This document shows, piece after piece, positions 1-12,410 of a DNA stretch of 64,000 nt; the first letter of the stretch is position 1, and the number at the start of each line of letters is the position of its first letter. The stretch is taken from the NCBI GenBank assembly GCA_019925105.1, contig JAHGAU010000014.1, forward strand, positions 62,001 through 126,000, given 5' to 3'. Below the pieces are notes generated by a model. It had not been told where the DNA came from. It was given only the letters and a program-made list of their open reading frames with translations, and did no database searches. Position numbers and translations under genes: made by a program. The DNA is from Niebla homalea. Lineage: Eukaryota > Ascomycota > Lecanoromycetes > Lecanorales > Ramalinaceae.

Positions 1-586
1 AAATTCTCTCCCTGCACGATTTCAAGAGCGCACACGATGAATCTCATGATACCGGAGCCTGATTCTTAATCATGCAGCTTATACCTTAGGATTTTCAAGT
101 CGCGATCTGTGTTTCGATGTCACGACTGCGGTGGCCAAGAGACGGAACCAATCTGATGCTGCGCCGTGGAAATTTGACATGCCGCGCCGACCGTTCTTTT
201 ATCACCACGAATATACTTGTTGCCGTGCGGACCCAAGGGGATGCTTACACGCAAATATTCCAGCTGAGGGAAAGCCAGGGCCGGTAGAAGGTGGGTCCGC
301 ATTAGATTTAGATCATTTTTGCAGAGTATACATGAGCTCATGGATGGTTGATAAGGCATATGGGTACCCTTGCTTCTCCTCATCAAGCATTCCACTGTCT
401 TATTCCGTCGACTGCCTCGTCGCCCCCTTTTCTTCGTGCCAGCACTTAATCTCCTTGTCTACCTTCTCATTCTGTGAATATGCAATTCCTCGGCGTGACA
501 CTCACATCATGCCTCATCACCACCCCGATCGGCAATCCGGTGCACCAACACCTCGGCCAATCTGACCGGTTCGAATCTAGAGATTA
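1..586. other. Left-edge stretch without a recognised gene
   Basis: I see only short overlapping open frames with no recognisable motif. It may hold the upstream region of the degenerate gene that follows, or the end of a gene cut by the window edge. Confidence 0.4.
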
Positions 587-1622
587 ATGCCAAGGCCTCC
601 TGGTGATGCTTGTAAGAGCATACCATTGGCAGCTGGACAGGCCTGGTGTGGAGGCTGCAGCGGCGCTGATACATCAAATTCTAACGCAGGGACTAGTCCC
701 GGCTCTGGCACTGGCTCTGGCTCTGGCTCTAGGATGGGCGGCGCATCACAACAACGGCCAGCTCAACAGAAAGCTGGAAGCAACAACCCGCATACACGAA
801 CACGGGAGCAACACCGGCCACTGGCGCAAAGGCCCCAGCCACTGGAGGCAACACCCCAGCCGCTGGAGGAGGCAGCACCACCCAAACCACCAAAGAACAA
901 AGTCCAGAAATTAATGGTACCGATTGCACCGGCGAAGGCGATAACGAGGAGCAAGGCGATCAAGACAAAGACCATGGCGACAACGCCGCTGGCTCGACAC
1001 TCCCAATACTACAAAATCAGACACCCAAAGCAGTGACATCCCAAGCAGCCGCACCAGCGACAACAACAAAACCAGCAGCAATGCCACCAAGTCCACCACC
1101 CCCAGCGGTGGCGGCACCGGCCGCAAAATGCAAGCGACAGTAACCGAGTACGGCACCTGCCAGACCCAAGGCAAGGCGTGCAGTCTCACCGGCACGCCCG
1201 GCAAACAACCCACGGGTGCCCCATGTCCGCCAATCTGATCCCGGGGTACGGGTCCCGGTCTGTGTGGGACGTATTGGCGGGTCTCGAAGCTGCGCAGTCT
1301 TGTTTTTCGGGGGGGCAATGGCGCGCCTGCCGTTGGCGGCGCGTTGAAGAGCTCGCGGGGGAATGGGATGGTGGTGCTGATGAACGATTCGTGCGCGCCG
1401 GGGGCGGATCAGACGGAGCCTGATGCGGTGGGGCAGGGTAATCAGAATTGTGGGGCGGAGGGGGGGAAGGATAGGTTGGGGAGTGATACGGTGTTGGATC
1501 TTTGCACGGAGACGGATGCACCGATGATGGTTTGGGGGATGGCTAAGGCAGGGATGTCAGTGGCGGAGGTGGAGGAGGTGGATTGTGGTGAGTGGCTGGG
1601 GGCAGTGAAGAAGGCGAGCTGA
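587..1622 (+). pseudogene. Broken secreted DPBB (expansin/barwin-like) protein gene
   Basis: Three frames together look like one secreted protein. The middle frame (about 730-1141) encodes a Thr/Ala/Gly-rich linker. A second frame (about 945-1622) encodes a C-terminal domain resembling the double-psi beta-barrel of fungal expansin/endoglucanase-like proteins, with motifs TVTEYGTC, GPGLCGTYWRVS, VVLMNDSCAP and DTVLDLC. This second frame is stopped by TGA at 1236-1238, just before the GPGLCG motif. No clear signal peptide or start could be joined to it without a frame change. The family usually loosens or binds cell-wall glucan, but this copy looks interrupted. A complex intron layout that I failed to resolve is the alternative; the domain match is by eye only. 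Confidence 0.4.
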
Positions 1623-1882
1623 AGCGAGGGGGTCTCGCCGCTGTGTGCTTGGGATGGGGGGATAATTTGGCTGGCATTACACGAAAGGTGATATGAAGAT
1701 GTGATATAATCGATATTGGTATTGAAAGGCTAAAGCTCCCTATGCTGGCATACTCCTCGCCATATTAGTCCATCCGTGGGTATCATGGTGCCGTAATATC
1801 ACAACGCCAGGCTAAAAAAAATAGACACACTTCATATCGTAATGGCTCACGTTCGCCTTTATCTGCGTTCGCCGTCACACCA

Positions 1883-3433
1883 TCATGCCTTCCGCTTCCC
1901 CTGCCTATCTTGTCCCTTTTCAGGTGACAACTCTTCCAAGTCAGCTCTTCTAGCTTCATTCCCAAAAATTCGATCGCGCAACAACTCTTCCGCCCCTGGT
2001 CTGAAACGCGGGTCGGGCAGTAGCATCCTCATGAGGATTGCCACCAAGGGTATACCTTTCCGCGCTGCAAGGCTGTTGATCATTTCCGTCGTCGCTTTTT
2101 GATCATGAATGAAGTTATGGTCCCGCATCTCAACCGGGAACCAGCAATGGGCGAGCGAGAGGGCAAGCATCCAGACATCGATCTTCTGGTCGTATGCGGT
2201 ACCCCGCCGGGATCCTTTACCAATTACAACCTCGGGAGGCAGGTTCTCCCATGCGGCAAGAGTGGTGTCGGTGTCCGTAGGCTTGAACCACACCTTGCCA
2301 AAATCTATCAATGCGGCGCGCAACGGAGCAGCCTCGACCGCTGGGAAGTACACAATATTCTGGCGCGTGATGTCCCGATGCATGTAACCTTTCTGGTGGA
2401 TAGCAAGCACGCCCTCTAAGAGCTGGCGGAGCACTTCGACATGCAGCCTAAAGTTTGGCGATTGCAGGTTTTCACGATGCCAATTGTAGTGCTTCAGATC
2501 TTGGCCCAGGTCCTGCACGAGATAGATGTCGTATGGGAACTTTCCCTTTAGCGGTTCGTCTTCCTTCAGCAAATTGGCAGCCTCGTGGAGTCGCACGATT
2601 CCGGTTCTGCCTTTCAGTTCCTCCAGTGCTCTGATTTCAGCCAAGGCAAGGGCACGACTGGGTCTGTCCACGACGCATAGGCGCTTGACCGCCACAGGTC
2701 CTCCAGAAACTGGGTTGATTCCTTGGAAAGCGATCCCAAATGATCCGCCTCCCAATCCTGTCCGAAAAAAAGCAGACCGAAGGCGCGTGTCAGTCTCGAA
2801 GGGAATGCCCGAATTCGCCATCTCTATGGTCTCGCATCCAGACTGATCTAGCCATTCGTCTCTTTGTGCCAAGTACCTCTTCTCCTGCGCCGCGTTCTTG
2901 ATGCAGAATTCAATGCGAAAGCGCAACCCACAGACTTTGATATCTGTCTGTGGTTGGTACAAGCATTCGCTGCCGTAAGTCCGCATCACTCTGTCATCCA
3001 TTTCAGTCGGCCCAGACGCGCGAAGCAGCCAAGCGCCAGATCGAGGGTGTAAGTGTAGGAAGAGATGAGCTTGATCTAGTAATGATCCGTGGGCTGACTC
3101 CGGGTCTGCTAATAGAATATCAACCCTCCGGTGTCCGCGTTTATCGTTGCCTTTCCCTAGTACCCATCTGATACCTGCGTGGAAAGGATGCGTGTCAAAT
3201 CCCATGCGAAAGTATCCCAGATTGATCTGGCCCTCTTCAGGACCTTCGGATCCAGAATTCGCAGGCTTAGGCGGCCTGTAGTCTCTGTCCAAGAGACCCT
3301 TGCCTGACTGGACAACGTACTGTTCATGATGCTTATCAAGCGTGCCATTAAGTTTTTGCTTGATCAGTTCATCAAAACACTCTTTGGCCACATCATTTGT
3401 TGGTAGGATTCTGAGGATGTCGAGGTTAGCCAT
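1883..3433 (-). CDS. FHA-domain serine/threonine protein kinase
   Basis: A single-exon gene of 516 residues. Residues about 85-180 look like a forkhead-associated (phosphothreonine-binding) domain, with the SGAWLLR strand and upstream conserved Gly/Arg residues. The kinase domain follows: glycine loop GLGGGSFG at 226-233, VAVK with catalytic Lys250, HRD at 352-354 in HRDITRQN, DFG at 377-379, and PPE at 399-401 in place of APE. All catalytic residues are present, so it should be active. The short basic C-terminal tail is KR-rich. The FHA-kinase order recalls Rad53/Cds1-type checkpoint kinases, but the sequence is divergent and only one FHA is seen. Orthology is therefore not claimed. The start is the only well-placed ATG, and 334 bases separate it from the divergent gene at 3768. 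Confidence 0.8.
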   Translation of the reverse strand: MANLDILRILPTNDVAKECFDELIKQKLNGTLDKHHEQYVVQSGKGLLDRDYRPPKPANSGSEGPEEGQINLGYFRMGFDTHPFHAGIRWVLGKGNDKRGHRRVDILLADPESAHGSLLDQAHLFLHLHPRSGAWLLRASGPTEMDDRVMRTYGSECLYQPQTDIKVCGLRFRIEFCIKNAAQEKRYLAQRDEWLDQSGCETIEMANSGIPFETDTRLRSAFFRTGLGGGSFGIAFQGINPVSGGPVAVKRLCVVDRPSRALALAEIRALEELKGRTGIVRLHEAANLLKEDEPLKGKFPYDIYLVQDLGQDLKHYNWHRENLQSPNFRLHVEVLRQLLEGVLAIHQKGYMHRDITRQNIVYFPAVEAAPLRAALIDFGKVWFKPTDTDTTLAAWENLPPEVVIGKGSRRGTAYDQKIDVWMLALSLAHCWFPVEMRDHNFIHDQKATTEMINSLAARKGIPLVAILMRMLLPDPRFRPGAEELLRDRIFGNEARRADLEELSPEKGQDRQGKRKA

Positions 3434-3767
3434 GAGCCAGTATGGCTACCCAAGGATGTTCTCCAATCAATTCCAGCGCCTTGGAGTCTTACTTGGCCAA
3501 CATGGAGTGTTGTTGCTTGCTGATGCTGGCAGAGAACTGATGATTTGAATGGGCATGGAATCATGTGTAGTGATGTGGATCTTCTATCACAATGTTGTTG
3601 TGAATGCAATTAACGCGGGGCGTACAGTTCTCATCATGACTGCGCAATCCTGAGAATGACACTAGCGCCCCACTTCAACATCTCTGTCCCTCCCTCCAAC
3701 CTCTTTCCTTCCACTCCTCACTCCCCAAAAACCTACCAACATTAGAAAGAAACAAGACAACACCATC
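3434..3767. promoter_or_regulatory. Divergent intergenic promoter region
   Basis: This 334-base gap lies between two divergently transcribed genes and should hold both promoters. A CT-rich tract (about 3685-3735) ends about 30 bases before the start at 3768, as is common just upstream of fungal start codons. No specific factor site was recognised. Confidence 0.4.
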
Positions 3768-4473
3768 ATGGAGCGTTCAGTACCGTCTGAGACTTTCGCC
3801 GACGAGTATAACTCACCGCTTGATATGATGTTGACGGCAGAGGAAAGGGAACACGTACGCCGTGAAGGATGGACCTATTTCGATCGCATCTATGGCAATG
3901 AAGACGACGACGAGGGCAACCCCATCACAGAAGAAGGGAAAATGGAGCGTCTGGATAGATACCCTTCACCCGACTACCGCTACCACCGATGGTACACCCC
4001 AGCGTATGAGTTCCGTCGCCGTGCTCAGAACGCCCCTCTCTCCCCTCCTCCGACACCTCCCCACATCCCACAGCAGCACAGTGTCTCGCAGCATCAATCC
4101 CAGCGGACCAAGTCAAACCGCATTCAAAAGCCCAGAAAGGCCCAACCCTCAGCCACGTCGCGGAAGGAGAATCATCGTCAAAAGAAAAAGGCACCACGCC
4201 GACCACTGACACGTTCGTTGGACGAAGGATACTTCCAAGAGATTGAACTAGACACTCGGCCGGGGAAAGTGAGGTATTGGAAGCAGAGAGAAGGCTGTCC
4301 AAGAGGCTGGTCATACTATGCTCTGAATTATTCGGATTACATGAGACGCTGGGTGAGTGGCCCCACCTCATTTGGTAAAATGTCAAGTCGGCAGCTGATC
4401 GGCTCTTGCACAGTACGATGACAGACCCGCGAACATAGTGGACATGTACGACAGACCAGTCAACCCCTCATGA
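3768..4473 (+). CDS. Hypothetical basic, Pro-rich protein
   Basis: Two exons: 3768-4352 and 4414-4473, with a 61-base intron (GTGAGT donor, CACAG acceptor). Splicing replaces the unspliced tail and gives 214 residues ending in VNPS. The N-terminal third is acidic (EDDDEGN), the middle is Pro/Gln-rich, and residues about 120-150 are strongly basic (RQKKKAPRR), a possible nuclear localisation signal. The C-terminal segment is aromatic-rich (RYWKQREGCPRGWSYYALNY) and looks like the conserved core. I do not recognise the family. A CT-rich leader precedes the ATG. It may be a lineage-specific gene; the intron and clean frame support it being real. Confidence 0.6.
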
Positions 4474-5755
4474 CATGGAAGCCATTCAGATTCGAATCAC
4501 AGCTGCACCAGCCATTTCAGTCCAGCCGCCGCCTTCTGCCAAATCACTTGGCACACGATAGCACAGCATTGTTAATAACAGAGATACCCCATTCCAGCCT
4601 TTGCCATTACAGCAGTTGACAATACAGCATTTCTCGTTACAGGGGAAGTTGGCGTTGCGTGGATGAGACCAGAGAAGTGAAGAATACATGACCAGGCATT
4701 GATATGGGACATATGACTCTGCAAGAGCACAGGAGCAGAAAAGATGCCTAGTACAGCATTTTGAAGACTCGCTGACGAGGCTGCCATCCTGTCTTACCAG
4801 ATGGCTTCTTTGCGTCAATGGCGTGGTGCATCTATCCAGTGGCGGATGTGGTATATGCTTTGACGATGTTGCATGCTACAATATAGAGAAAGAACGTTCA
4901 GCATTTTTCACTCTTGACAGACTTTCACGCTAAGAACTACGCTAAAGATGGGTGGAGACCCTTCCTGGAAGTGCGAGTAGACGGAAAGAAGCATCCCTAT
5001 ACATGACGAAGATTTCACTCAACTGCATCAGGTTACGCGCTGCACTGTCTCTACTGGAATTTTGCTTCCAGCTGATTGAAGCGTCGTCAAATGCTGCCAG
5101 TTTGCCCTTTGTCGCTGCCTTTGCAGTATTCATTGACCATATCTCTGCGTCTAATACTGACCATTACTCGCGTTTCAGCCACGAAGACGCATACCAATCT
5201 TATGCAAGCACTGTTCGTTGACATATTCCAACCCACCGTCCATCAGGTCCATCTCATCGTATTTCCCGCAAGCGGAGTACTGCAGCTCAATAAAAACGAG
5301 GACGGTCAATATTCCTTCAGCCGACACTGGCGCACCGGTTTCTATTTCGCTTTGATTAGCACGCTCCAAATCGAAACCGGGGAAAGAGCACAAGCGGAGA
5401 AGTCAAACCCCAGAGCTGCTCAAGCTACAAGTCTGGCTCGTCTGTCTGAGTCACTGTGAAGATCTGCAAGCGTCATATTCTCTGGGTTCGCTCAGCATAA
5501 TTGCCAGCGGTGCTGACAACCCGGTCAGTATTGATTATCGCCTCATGCACATAAACAGAGATCCCTCAACACCACGGGCTTACAAGAAGTGGTAGCCAGG
5601 GTACGAAGATACCTCCAATGCACTATGACGCAACGCCCGGACCAACCTCAGCTGGAATCTTCTCAGCCTTGCTCTGTGATTCTAGTAACGACGAAGAGAC
5701 TGGTGGCCGTCCAAAGCGTACTTCATGAACATCTCTCTGCTCCAAGTCTCGAACC
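4474..5755. other. Intergenic region, no gene recognised
   Basis: About 1.3 kb with small open frames on both strands and no motif I recognise. A minus-strand frame at 5175-5393 has fairly normal composition and could be the remnant of a gene, but it has no start, domain or credible splice partners. Confidence 0.35.
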
Positions 5756-8700
5756 ATGTCGATGAGACAAAGATTCCACTTGTCAGGTCGCAAGGGTAGA
5801 CAAGGCCCAGCCGCCCAACCCCCAGAGGTCCCTCAAGGTTTGCCGGAGGTCGGCGCCTCACTGCATCAAGTTTCACTTCCTGAGCGTGCTAGATCCCTAG
5901 CTAGTGAAGATTCTGTCTCTACGTTGTCACGACCCACTTCGTCTGCAGCTAGGGGCCATGCAGAAACATCCTCATCTATGACTCCAACTCTTGACTCTAG
6001 CAACGTTACACCACAGAGCGTCCAGCACAGCAGCCCACAGGGTGAAGGCTCATCAACTGTTAATGCTCAGAAGAAGAGTTATTGGCAATTGGCTGTCGAT
6101 GAGCTGCAAGATGAGGATCGGTCGATGAGGGATCAGGTAGCAGCAGTGCAGCAAGCTGCTGTAGCCGCAGGCAACGCGGACTTTGCTGTGCAACTTCTTC
6201 AGACGACGCAGCAAGGGCAGAAGGAAATTGAATCTAAGAGATGGAAGATAAGCACGGGTTCGCGAGAAGTGATTCTCCGTGATCATTTCGACCGACTAGT
6301 GAAGGCGATGACGTTGTACAAGGATGTTGGCAAGGCCGTGGGCAGCATCGATCCTCTCCACGCCGGACTACCACTAGCAGGCTTCTGTGTCCTGATGCAG
6401 GTCAGTGCTATATGAATATTGTGCCTGGTTTGAGGTGGTGCTAAAGTGCTACTAGATAGCTACCAATGACTTAGAGCAGTACGCAGCGATGGTAGCCGGC
6501 GTGGAGGAGATTGTCACGATTGTGGCCCGGTATTCTCAGATCGAAGCGCTGTACCAGTCCCGACTGAACACCGTCTTGAAGCAAGAGTTTGAGCGGCATC
6601 TAATCAGCTTATATAAGCAAATTGTTCGCTATCAGATCTTGGCGACGTGCTACTATCGGCGAAACACTATGGGTGAGTTATGCTGCGTGATGCTTTGTAT
6701 ATCATCCTCCTGTGCTGATGGGGTCTGCAGTCCGCTTTATACGTGCCTTGCCCAAGCTCGATGACATCTCGGACGTGATGACAACAATCCGGCGAAAAGA
6801 CGAAGCGTGTCGGAATATCAGCCAGGTTTTCGATTCCTCAGGTGGGTTCCACGCTTAAGAAGAAGATCATCAGCGGCTCATGGTTAATAGATGCCTCCGA
6901 ACGACATCAAGAGCTGCTCGCTACGCTCGAGCGGTTTGAGAAGTCTCTGATAAATCAGAAAGATCCTTGTGAAAAGCGCATCCCCTTCTGCCAGACATGC
7001 TCAGACTGACGTATGTATCCAGGGCCTCCTCAACAGACCGGCCATAAGCACTGGACGGTGACCCGATCGATCAACACACTCTTCACTGGTCGAGATGACA
7101 TTCTCTCAGAATTGGAAACTGTCGCTCGAGATGCTGCAAAAGATCCATCACGTCATGACCAATGTCGGATGGTCATCACTGGCATGGGTGGCCAAGGCAA
7201 GAGCGAGATCTGTTTGCAGCTTGCTCATCGGGTCAGGCAAGCGTGAGTCCACGGTTTGGTGTCACGCTTGTCACCAGTCGCTAACATTGACAAGCTTCTG
7301 GGGCGTCTTCTGGGTCGACGTTAGCACAGCGACATCCGCCGAGTCTGCTTTCCTGCACATAGCAAGTCGACTGCAGATCTCGGCACAGACGTACGAAGAC
7401 GCTCTACGAGGACTTGCAAATACGCAACACACTTGGCTACTAATTCTGGACAACGCGGATGACCCTCGTGTTGACTACCAACGTTACATTCCAACTGGAA
7501 ATCTAGGCGTAGTAGTGCTAACATCACGAAACCAAGAGTGTGACCAGTACGCCACAAAGAGTATCACTCTTGATGGACTATCTGATGCCGAGGCATGCGA
7601 GCTGTTATTCCGAGCAGCTAAGGTTCCGTACGATAAAAATGAAACGGCCAAAGACGATACCCAGACTGTCGTCGCACTACTCCGGTCGCACCCTCTTGCA
7701 CTGATCCAAGCTGGGTCGTACATGTCGCGCGGTCACTGCACCATGGCCGAATATCCTCAAGTCTTTGCCCAAAGAAGACAGCGACTGCTGAAATTCCACC
7801 CAACGCAGGCGCGATCACGATATGGAGATGTCTACGCGACTTTTGAAGCATCAGCTGAAATACTGCAATCGACAGGCACAGAGAGCGCTACAGATGCCTT
7901 GCATTTATTGCCAATTTTGGCCACATTTGCTTCGAGTCGTCTCCCGCTGCCTCTATTTGAAGCAGGTTGGAAGGGTGCTCATGCGAGAAAGGCATACTCG
8001 AGCGGCGCTGGCGGTGATCATGGTTATCTTGAGATGACAAAATGGCATCGCTCTCGCCTCCCGGTCCTAATGAAGGCAGAAGCAGATCAATGGGACCCAT
8101 TTCGACTCGTCAAAGCTATTAATCTCCTGGAGGCATTCTCGCTGGTCTCGACCGACGATCACAGCGGCTTCCGAAGCGTTTCGATGCACCCGCTGATACA
8201 TGCCTGGGCACGGGACCGTCAGGACTTGACAGACCAGAACATGTCGTGGGTTACGAGTGGGTGTATAGTAGCAATGTCCTACCGTGAGGAGGAATGCTGG
8301 ATGCAACATAGTCGGCAGCTCCGACCCCATCTTCATGCCTTGACCGCGTGGAATACGAGCGAGATTTTCGTAGACTGTCTGCCTAGGAGGATCGCTTGCA
8401 TAATCGTTAAGTGTGGCTGGCTGCTGTTTTCCATGGCCGACTACTCGAAAGTCGATTCTCTAACGCACGGCCTCTTTGGCGACCTAGTTCTAGATGGACA
8501 TACTGTGGAGGAAGAATGGTTAGAGCTCTATGACCTCAAGGCGCGTAATCTCAGGGAGATAGGTAACTCGGAAGAGGCGGTGTTACTGTCAGCTCAAATC
8601 GTCAAATCCCAAGAGCAGACACTTCCTGAGGATGATCGAAACCGATTAACATCACAGGAAGAGTTAGCAAGAGGATATGAAACGAACGGACAGATACAGA

Positions 8701-9596
8701 AGGCAATACCCTTATTAGAACACGTGGTCCAGATTCAGGAACAGACACTAAGAGAGGATCATTTAGGACGACTTATATCACAGAACCAGCTAGCAAGCGC
8801 ATATCGATCGAACGGACAAACTGAGGAAGCACATTCATTATTGGAACACGTGGTCAACATTCAGGAACAGACACTTAGAGAGGACCATCCCTCTCGACTT
8901 ACTTCACAGCATAATCTGGCTATATGCTATTGGGAGTTGGACCGTCGCAACGCTGCGCATGAGATGATGACGCATGTGGTAAAGATACGCCGGCAGGTGC
9001 TTGATGAGCATCACCCAGTTCGGATGGCTTCTGAAGGTTGGCTTGAAGGCTGGCAGATTGAGCTTGCAAGAGAATGTAAAGCGAACGGACATATTGAGGA
9101 AGCAATAGCATTATTGGAACCCGTGGTCAAGATTCAGGAGCAGACACTGAGAGAAGATCATCCCTCTCGACTTAATTCACAGCATAATCTGGCTACATAC
9201 TATTGGGACACCGACCATCGCGACGCTGCGATTGAGATGATGGCGTATGTGGTAAAGATGCGCCGACAGGTCCTTGATGAGCTTCACCCAGATCGGATAG
9301 ATTCTGAAGCTTGGCTTGAAAACTGGCAGACTGAGGAAGCAATACTATTGTTGGAACCCGTATTCAAGGCTCAGGAGCAGACATTAGAAGAGGATAATCC
9401 AGAACGACTAGATTTGCAGTGTAATCTGGCTATATACTATTGGGACTTCGGCCGTCGCAACGCTGCGATTGAGATGATGGCGCATGTGGTGAAGATAGAG
9501 CGGCAGGTGCTTGATGAGCATCACCCAGATCGGGTCAAATCTGAACGTCAGCTTAAACGATGGCGGAGGCGATTGGGCAGCACTCAGGCCGGATAG
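5756..9596 (+). CDS. NLR-type receptor: NACHT_N-like / NB-ARC / TPR
   Basis: Six exons: 5756-6400, 6456-6672, 6731-6841, 6891-6968, 7023-7242, 7295-9596; frame is continuous, 1190 residues. Residues 1-105 are Ser/Thr/Pro-rich and disordered. About 110-390 resembles the N-terminal domain of fungal NWD/NACHT NTPases (YWQLAVDEL, then GVEEIVTIVARYSQIEALY). The NTPase has P-loop GMGGQGKS at 404-411, Walker B LLILDNADD near 476 and an HPLAL motif, as in NB-ARC. From about 856 the C-terminus is a run of kinesin-light-chain-type TPRs (EQTLREDHPSRL, VLDEHHPDR). Fungal STAND proteins of this architecture act in non-self recognition and regulated cell death; the ligand is unknown. TPR copies are unusually alike in DNA, as expected in a fast-evolving sensor. 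The intron 7243-7294 contains a CTAAC branch site. Confidence 0.88.
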
Positions 9597-12410
9597 ACCA
9601 TGACAGTCTCTCGTTCGGTTGTGCGAGCCTGGACCACGTCGAGCTGCGGAAAACTGACTTTACAAGATCTCTCATCTCATTATGCTATCATTTCTCGTGG
9701 ATTCAGATAGTCATTGTGGTTCAACTTGGGTTCTGTCGTCGGAGAAGGCAGCCTCTTTGATGTATGACAGATGATAAAGCATACGTCTTCATTGAGACAG
9801 GGATATGTCAGGAGAATCCGTACGCTTCGGACGAGAAGAGCACAGTACGGAGAATCTCTGTAACGCACACTTTTGCAAGTAGTCATCCGACCAACGACTG
9901 AGTCCTTTCATTGCTTCTTCAGATGGTCATCTTCGAAGGGAGGCTCAGATGTCGACAAACATGTTCGGGGAACAAGATCATTTGCGGACAAATCATCGAA
10001 GGGAAAATGATGAAGCTATATGCGGAACGATGAAGGGCATGAGAGCATGGACACGGCGGGGATCACATCATCTTGTTTGTTCGATTTTCCTTGCAATCTA
10101 AGCTGTCAATCTACTGGCTTTGCAGTAATTATCTTAGCTGTGGTGACTGGGTCGCCACATTCCATCGCGGGCTATGATGTTGATGCTGCATCTGTTTCGT
10201 GACTTTGGTGACTCGGTTGCCACGATATGATGTCCGTCAATTGAGCACACACGCACGGACCAAATATCATCCTGTCGGATCCTTGCCAAGGAAACTGCTT
10301 GTGATGAGCCATGCTGCTGCCACTGCAGTTCCTGCCTTAGAATCCTGATCCTCTTACGCTGATATGGTGTCGCTGATATATAGAGGTTTGCAAAATCCTG
10401 CAGTGTGCCCAGAGAGCTCGATCAAGACGTCACGCCTTTCTCCGAGCAGATTTGAGATTGGATGCCACAGTACTTTCAACCTCCAACATCCATTTCAAGG
10501 TTCTACTGTCTCTTGACGTCCTGCACACGTCGTGTTTTCCGTGTCCTCCGACCATCGCTTCGACAAGGTGTGTTCTGCCAGTATATTTGTGTGTTCTTTG
10601 ATGGCCAAAAGACATCACAGGCTAATCGAGAGATGCGAAGAGTGGCAGACTGTGTTCGCAATACAAAAGGGCAATGATGATGAATCTGGAAATTGCTTCT
10701 CCAGGACTTGTCATCGGTCATGATTTCTTCATCCTATCACCGTGGACCATGAACGTACAGTTATTTGCCTTTTGAGATGGGGAATGATCTGGAGACTCTG
10801 CCTGGACTCTTTTTCTGCAGCACGTACAAGCCTTAGCTCTTTCCTTGACGTACGCGCCATCTGAATGATAGTCTCTACGAGCTTCAGCATCTTGGGAATG
10901 CTCAGTCTTGTATCGCTATCAAGAATTTGTTTGGGCGGGATGTAGATATCAGGTTTATATTCATTGCAATCGCATGCCTTGTTTTACTTTTTTCTGCTGT
11001 GTACAATCATATCTTGGGGCAAAGTCTTGAAGTACTGTGGCTCCGCTCTGATTCAATGAGTACTCGTTTGCAATTACTTGCCTCACACTTCTGAAAAAGA
11101 TCAGGCAGCAGGCTTTTGAAAAAGGCTGCTTCACGATCATGACGCCGAGGTCAACATGTTGTTGTCACAGGGGAAGACGATGGGAGCATCAAACATCGCT
11201 TTACCAAAAGAGTGGAAACTGCCTTGATTTTGACGAACCTTGCCCACTACAATTCATCATCAGAAGAAAGAGACAAGTGGAAGCAGAAATCATTGTGTCA
11301 ATCGAAGTAGAGAACCCAGCATTGATGATTGCTACAATAAATTCACATATTGTTACAATCCTTTGATGAGTCAGAGGTTGTTGTGACTGTTTCTTCCCCG
11401 AACCCCTTCATCTGTCAAGGGTTCAGAGGTCTGACCCGGTGTTTGTCAGGCTCTTCTGTCCGTGCGCAGCGGGCGATGTCCACGGAGAATACAGGAATCC
11501 TTTCATTTCTACCTGAAGTTTCTCTCGGATTCAGAGATGCCCGAACACGACGAGTAGGCTTCCATCTTTGCCAGAAGCCAGGAGTCGGATCTGGAACAGA
11601 CCCAGCTGCGCTCAACTGATCTAAAGCATCGAAGTAAGGGGCGATTGCTTGTGCGGCCAGCACCGCTCTAAAGAACCTCACAGGTCCTGCCCATGATTCT
11701 GACGTAACACTTTGAGCAATGTTGAATCAGGTACAGACACAATGCGATAGCAAGCAAACAATAGCCTGCGGTCACGACAGCCGCGATGGCGTAGGGCGTA
11801 TAGTGATATATGCGATCGTAAGAGCTGTCGTGCTGCATCTCCATGTGTGCAGGCTAATACACGACTTGTTTCGACTGTCGTAAAACACAGAAAAACTTGA
11901 CATGGTTCTGCAGTTGTGAAATACAGCGATATTTCCAACGCGAGGTAGACCGCGGTGATCATTAACTTGCGTCAGCTTTGTGCCAGTAATTTGTAGATTA
12001 AAAGCTATCTCTGCACCGCAAGTCCTTTGAAAGCCGGACTGGTCATCGTAGCGCTGATGGCGGTTTTAAGGACGTACTTCGACCTGCACCAAAGCCTTGG
12101 TGTCCACAGTCCAAAAGGAGATGACATTTTGGGAGGTCATCGTGGTCCCAATGAGGAAGTTTTGCGTACTTTTCACCTTGCTGAGGAATATCATCATTAC
12201 ATATGCGAGGGAAGGAAGTATCATTGGACGAGTTTTCGACAGACTCAGCGCAACAAATCACTCCGCGTTTTGCTTGATAACAAATTTATTCATGAGAGAG
12301 CCTCAATGGAAATCTCTGAGACTACTGACTCAAGATGAGACATTGCTGTCTTACCTACTATAAATATTGTACAGACATGGATGGAGGATTTGCCTCAAAA
12401 AGCAAAAAGT
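9597..12410. other. Long intergenic region without recognised genes
   Basis: About 2.8 kb. All open frames are short, on both strands, and carry no motif. Codon-like composition is weak apart from a minus frame at 11415-11681, which I cannot assign. No terminal repeats or transposase motifs were seen. It separates the receptor gene from the housekeeping block. Confidence 0.4.
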
